Shown: positions 60,420 to 64,000 of the stretch, one piece after another
How positions within the stretch are numbered: position 1 is the first letter of the stretch
Layout: every line of letters starts with the position of its first letter
DNA from: Thermaerobacillus caldiproteolyticus
Lineage (GTDB): Bacteria; Bacillota; Bacilli; Bacillales; Anoxybacillaceae
Direction: 5' to 3'
Assembly: GCF_013761245.1 (NCBI RefSeq)
Contig: NZ_JACDUT010000003.1
Location: 248,001-312,000 of the forward strand
DNA: 64,000 nucleotides
Translations under genes and position numbers: made by a program
The notes under the pieces: generated by a model
Databases searched by the model: none
What the model saw: the letters and a program-made list of their open reading frames with translations, nothing else
What the model was told of the DNA's origin: nothing

Positions 60420-61925
60420 ATGAACAAGAAGCGTCTTTTTCAAGTAATTGGCGTTGTAACCATTATTAATATATTGTCTCGATTGTTAGGATTTATTCGG
60501 GAAGCGGTAGTTGGTTATCAGTTTGGAACTTCTTCATTAGCTGACAGTGTGATTTTGGCTTATACGATTCCAAACTTTTTATATTTAGTATTAGGCGGGG
60601 CTGTTACCACTGCCTATATTAGTGTCTATAGCAAGATAAACGATGAGATTCATAAACAGAGATTCCACAATACTGTGTTTACATATTTGTTAATTTTCAC
60701 CTCGTTATTAACAATGTTATTAATGATTTTTTCTAAACAAGTAGTGGGTTTATTTTTTTATGGACTAAAGGGTTCACAGTTAGCCACAACATCACAGTTA
60801 TTTTCCCTTATGGCCCCCTCTATTATTTTGTTGATTTTTTCCACATGGTTTTCTGGCATTCTAAATGTACAGAACCAGTTTTATAGCGCTGCCCTTGCAA
60901 CACTAGCCAATAACGGTTTTTTTGTTCTTATTGCGATTATTTTATACCCTTTGTGTGGAGTTTACGCTTATGGTTGGGGCGCTATCATTAGTTCAATAAT
61001 CATGATAGTTGTTTTGATCGTTTATTTGCGAAAGGCAGGACATGTTCGCTTTCGTTTTCAACTTGGTGTGCTCGAAAAGGAATATGCTCTTCGAATGTTA
61101 AAAATTGCTTTACCCGTTTTATTAGGTGGAGCTACGTTACAATTTTATTTTTTTGTTCAGCGTATTTTTGCTTCTCAGCTTGAAAATGGATACGTTGCGG
61201 CGTTAAACTATGCTTCCAAATTTGTTCAATTGCCGCAGACTATTTTAATGACCGGTGTGACAACGGTAATTTATCCTTTGTTAGCGAAAAAAACAGCAGA
61301 AAAGGATTATGATGGGATTTCGCAAATCTTTTTTAAAGGCTTGCAGTCTTTAATCGTTCTTATTGTACCTGTTTCTATTTTTGTTTATTTCTATGCTGAA
61401 GAAATCGTGAAAGTTATATTTGAATACGGCTCATTCACTTCTCAATCTACTAAAATGACAGCGATGATGCTAAAAATATTTGTCATCGGGATGTTTGCGC
61501 ATGCGGCGAATCTTTTTGTTACACGGTTTTTTTATGCGATGGAAAAATCTCTAACTCCAGTTGTGACAGGCATTGTGGCTGTTTTTGGGGTGAATATTTG
61601 TATTATTAAGCTATTTATTCAGAAATATGGAGCTGCTGCGATTGCTTGGGGGACAACTATTAGTGCATTGTTTCAGTTTGTTGCCTTAGTGGGGATTGGT
61701 TTATGCTGTTTGCACTTAAGAATGGAGAAAAAAGGAGTATGGCTAAGGCTAATTGGATACATTGCCAGCGTAACAGCGGTTGTCTCTTTGATACGTGTAT
61801 ATTTTCATTTCGGTTATGATATTGTTAATTTAGCGGTTGGCTTTTTATTGTTTCTTATATCTTCATTTTCTCTTCTTATATTGTTTCGTTTATTTCATTA
61901 TAAAAGGTTGCCTTTTTCCCAATAG
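60420..61925 (+). CDS. MurJ/MviN-like flippase, second copy
   Basis: 501 residues from the ATG at 60420 (GGTGG upstream), giving the family's usual start MNKKRLFQVIGVVTIINILS and RLLGFIREAVVGYQFGTSS. An upstream in-frame start at 60306 would overlap the previous gene. About 14 membrane helices; MTGVTTVIYPLLAKK and FEYGSFTSQST are MurJ-like. Last gene of the csaB operon, so a role in moving the wall polymer precursor is as likely as lipid II. It is clearly different from the flippase at 308-1849. Confidence 0.85.
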   Translation: MNKKRLFQVIGVVTIINILSRLLGFIREAVVGYQFGTSSLADSVILAYTIPNFLYLVLGGAVTTAYISVYSKINDEIHKQRFHNTVFTYLLIFTSLLTMLLMIFSKQVVGLFFYGLKGSQLATTSQLFSLMAPSIILLIFSTWFSGILNVQNQFYSAALATLANNGFFVLIAIILYPLCGVYAYGWGAIISSIIMIVVLIVYLRKAGHVRFRFQLGVLEKEYALRMLKIALPVLLGGATLQFYFFVQRIFASQLENGYVAALNYASKFVQLPQTILMTGVTTVIYPLLAKKTAEKDYDGISQIFFKGLQSLIVLIVPVSIFVYFYAEEIVKVIFEYGSFTSQSTKMTAMMLKIFVIGMFAHAANLFVTRFFYAMEKSLTPVVTGIVAVFGVNICIIKLFIQKYGAAAIAWGTTISALFQFVALVGIGLCCLHLRMEKKGVWLRLIGYIASVTAVVSLIRVYFHFGYDIVNLAVGFLLFLISSFSLLILFRLFHYKRLPFSQ

Positions 61926-61937
61926 GCAACCTTGTTT
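61903..61937 (+). terminator. Terminator overlapping the end of the flippase gene
   Basis: AAAGGTTGCC pairs with GGCAACCTT; the stop codon TAG (61923-61925) is in the loop side of the hairpin. A short T-rich run follows. Confidence 0.75.
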
Positions 61938-62180
61938 GGTATGAAAAAATCAAAAATGTACATAATGGGCAGCCTTAATTCGAATCATTATATATGAGAT
62001 TGATAGGTTTTGAGAAAAATTCGCTATTTATGTGATAGAGTTAATATGTTATAATCGACGCTGTGGGCTTTAACAATGTTTCCCTAAAAATGACGGAAAA
62101 GAATTTTTAAAATTGGAAATAACAGCTGTGATTTAGATATCTGACGAGTGGTTATCCTAGAACTTAAGGGAGGGGTTCCC

Positions 62181-63248
62181 ATGCTATATTTATGTGCTAC
62201 TTTGTTCATATGTTTTGCTTTATCGGTTCTTTTTACTCCTTTTGTAAAAAAATTAGCTTTTGCTGTAGGGGCAACAGATAAGCCTAATCAACGAAAAGTA
62301 CATCAGAAAATTATGCCACGTTTAGGTGGATTAGCGATATACGCCAGTTTTATCATTGGTTATTTGATTTTACGGCCTTGGAACGAAGATTCACTGTATA
62401 TTTTGCTCGGCAGTGCTATCATTGTTGTAGTGGGGATATTAGACGATATTTATGAGCTGCCAGCAAAAATAAAATTTTTAGGTCAGCTGATTGCCGCTTT
62501 TATTGTTGTTGTCATTGCAGGAGTTCAGGTTACCTTTATTAATTTGCCGTTCGGAGGCCAACTGCACTTCGGGATATTAAGTATCCCTATCTCCATTATT
62601 TGGATTGTGGGGATTACGAATGCAATTAATTTAATTGATGGGTTAGATGGTTTAGCAGCAGGAGTGTCTGCCATTGCACTTATTACTATTTCCGGAATGG
62701 CTTTAATTATGGGTGATTGGTTTGTTTCTTCAATGGGATTTATTATTTTAGGCAGCACATTAGGATTTTTATTATATAATTTCCATCCTGCTAAAATTTT
62801 TATGGGCGATACAGGTGCTTTATTTTTGGGATATATGATTTCTGTGCTGGCACTTTTAGGGTTTAAAAACGTTACGTTCATTTCGTTTGTTGTTCCTGTA
62901 TTGATTTTAGGTGTGCCGATTTCTGACACATTCTTTGCCATCATTCGGCGCATCGTGAAAAAGCAGCCTTTGTCGGCTCCTGACAAGTCGCATTTACACC
63001 ATTGTTTGCTCCGATTGGGATATAGCCATCGGCAAACCGTGCTCATTATATATGGAATGAGTGCTCTATTTGGATTAGTAGCAATTATCTTATCTCAAGC
63101 TGCTGTATGGGTATCCATGATTATCTTGGCTATGGTGATTCTTGCTCTGGAATTAATTGCTGAGAAAATCGGATTGGTTGATACGAACTATCGTCCGATT
63201 TTAAAAATTGTTCGTGTTATTCGTTACGCCAATGGAAAACAAAACTAA
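62181..63248 (+). CDS. tagO: Undecaprenyl-phosphate N-acetylglucosaminyl 1-phosphate transferase
   Basis: 355 residues from the ATG at 62181, seven bases after GGGAGGGG; an upstream in-frame start at 62148 lacks a site. About 11 membrane helices with the MraY/WecA motifs VGILDDIYELPAKIKFLGQ, NAINLIDGLDGLAAG, KIFMGDTGALFLG and the cytosolic His loop DKSHLHH. It transfers GlcNAc-1-phosphate from UDP-GlcNAc to undecaprenyl phosphate, the first step of teichoic acid and secondary wall polymer synthesis. It supplies the lipid-linked acceptor for the TagA-type enzyme at the left edge. A weak TATAAT lies at 62050-62055. Confidence 0.92.
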   Translation: MLYLCATLFICFALSVLFTPFVKKLAFAVGATDKPNQRKVHQKIMPRLGGLAIYASFIIGYLILRPWNEDSLYILLGSAIIVVVGILDDIYELPAKIKFLGQLIAAFIVVVIAGVQVTFINLPFGGQLHFGILSIPISIIWIVGITNAINLIDGLDGLAAGVSAIALITISGMALIMGDWFVSSMGFIILGSTLGFLLYNFHPAKIFMGDTGALFLGYMISVLALLGFKNVTFISFVVPVLILGVPISDTFFAIIRRIVKKQPLSAPDKSHLHHCLLRLGYSHRQTVLIIYGMSALFGLVAIILSQAAVWVSMIILAMVILALELIAEKIGLVDTNYRPILKIVRVIRYANGKQN

Positions 63249-63252
63249 AGGG

Positions 63253-63288
63253 AAAAGGTCATCTTGGGTTGCGCCAAGATGACCTTTT
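63253..63288. terminator. Bidirectional terminator between tagO and the LCP gene
   Basis: AAAAGGTCATCTTGG pairs perfectly with CCAAGATGACCTTTT around a GTTGCG loop. Confidence 0.9.
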
Positions 63289-63335
63289 GTATTTTCTCCT
63301 TTATCTTTGAAGTTCATACAGGTATATAAAGAGAG

Positions 63336-64000
63336 TTATTCTTCTTCATTATTGATATTAGCACTACTTTCTTCATCTGTATTTGTACCGCTATCGCTCG
63401 AATCGGAGGACGATTGCAAATGATGTTGTAACTCTTGAGATACTTCCTGCACAGACTGTTCATCTAACATGTAGTAATATACTCCATCATTTTGATCCGT
63501 TCCCTTGAGTTGAAGTGATTTAATGTTTAGCTTTGTACCAGCTGTAACATAACGGATCAGCGATTTTATTTCATCAAAGGTTAAGTTTGTTTTCATATTA
63601 TTTCCAATTGCTTCTAATACATCATCGTATTTTGTAATGGAACCAACATTACTTGCCTTTTTAAGGATGGCTTTTAAAATTTCTTGTTGACGTTTACCGC
63701 GTTCGATATCATTGTCTTTTTTTCGCGTTCTTGCGAGTGCAAGAGCTTCTTCACCATTCAACGTTTGAAGACCTTTTTTCAAAACGATAGCATTATGATG
63801 GTCTTCAGAATCTTTTTCCTTAAGATCATAAGGAACTTCTACTTCAATACCGCCTAATGCATCGACGATATCCATAAATGCATAGAAATTCATTTTGACG
63901 TAGTAATCAACTTTTATGTTGAACAGATGTTCAACGGCTTCAACAGTACCTTTTACGCCTCCGTAAGCATGGGCGTGCGTAATTTTATCATACTTTCCTT
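63336..64000 (-). CDS. LytR-CpsA-Psr (LCP) family wall polymer ligase, C-terminal part
   Basis: The frame is open to the window edge, so the N-terminus is missing. KITHAHAYGGVKGTVEAVEH, VKMNFYAFMDIVDALGGIEV, LNGEEALALARTRKKDND and ERGKRQQEILKAI are LCP signature segments, including arginines that hold the polyprenyl pyrophosphate. LCP enzymes attach teichoic acids or secondary wall polymers from their lipid carrier to peptidoglycan outside the membrane. The C-terminal tail is short, Ser/Asp/Glu-rich and disordered. It converges with tagO. Near TagU in type; the exact paralogue cannot be told. Confidence 0.92.
   Translation of the reverse strand, partial: GKYDKITHAHAYGGVKGTVEAVEHLFNIKVDYYVKMNFYAFMDIVDALGGIEVEVPYDLKEKDSEDHHNAIVLKKGLQTLNGEEALALARTRKKDNDIERGKRQQEILKAILKKASNVGSITKYDDVLEAIGNNMKTNLTFDEIKSLIRYVTAGTKLNIKSLQLKGTDQNDGVYYYMLDEQSVQEVSQELQHHLQSSSDSSDSGTNTDEESSANINNEEE

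Noticed and set aside
1-64000. tRNA, rRNA, CRISPR arrays, prophage structural genes, type VII secretion machinery
   Set aside because: I looked for their hallmarks and saw none in the window.

Overview
The window comes from a low-GC, spore-forming Bacillales, most likely the Geobacillus/Anoxybacillus group. The basis is the S-layer precursor that begins MAYQPKSYRKFLAG, the SLH-CsaB-SecA2 gene set, frequent TTG starts behind strong Shine-Dalgarno sites, and Spo0A-box-like motifs. It is a chromosomal cell-surface region. I see no rRNA, tRNA, CRISPR or replication origin.

Layout: 1-3.1 kb is the end of a secondary cell wall polymer (SCWP) or teichoic-type cluster (TagA/WecG tail, a MurJ/Wzx-like flippase, a Wzy-like polymerase). 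3.3-6.6 kb encodes the accessory secretion pair SecA2 and an S-layer assembly protein. 6.8-17.9 kb holds a large subtilase, three SLH-anchored enzymes (metallopeptidase, lytic transglycosylase, NlpC/P60 hydrolase) and the S-layer protein itself, with two promoters and a structured 5' UTR. 18.8-28.2 kb is a polymorphic toxin-immunity array of type VII secretion type. It has two long toxins sharing a WXG-like/pretoxin N-terminus, orphan toxin tails with immunity genes, a serine recombinase, an IS110 element, and ISL3 and IS66 remnants. 28.3-46.2 kb carries a duplicated SH3/glucosaminidase gene with an unusual leader-peptide/hairpin upstream region, an alcohol dehydrogenase, another NlpC/P60 protein, a class D sortase with its LPxTA substrate, a polysaccharide deacetylase and two more SLH proteins. 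46.4-52.7 kb has galU, a four-gene polymer-glycosylation operon (GT2, GT-C, two SMR-like proteins) and a YknW/YknX-like pair. 52.9-64 kb has SLH subtilase and SLH amidase, csaB with a glycosyltransferase/flippase operon, tagO and an LCP ligase.

How it fits together: TagO, TagA, the glycosyltransferases, flippases, polymerase and LCP protein would build and attach a wall polymer. CsaB pyruvylates it, and the pyruvylated polymer is the receptor for SLH domains. Eight SLH proteins encoded here would dock on it. SecA2 and its partner probably export the S-layer protein and related proteins. The many hydrolases remodel the wall under the S-layer. The toxin array is a separate competition module and the most rearranged part of the window.

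Most interesting: (i) the toxin-immunity array, including an immunity gene broken by an exact 8-bp tandem duplication; (ii) a leader peptide inside a 15-bp perfect inverted repeat in front of both glucosaminidase paralogues; (iii) the structured 5' UTR of the S-layer mRNA; (iv) clustered 0A-like boxes around SLH hydrolase genes and csaB; (v) a structured RNA candidate upstream of the IS110 transposase.
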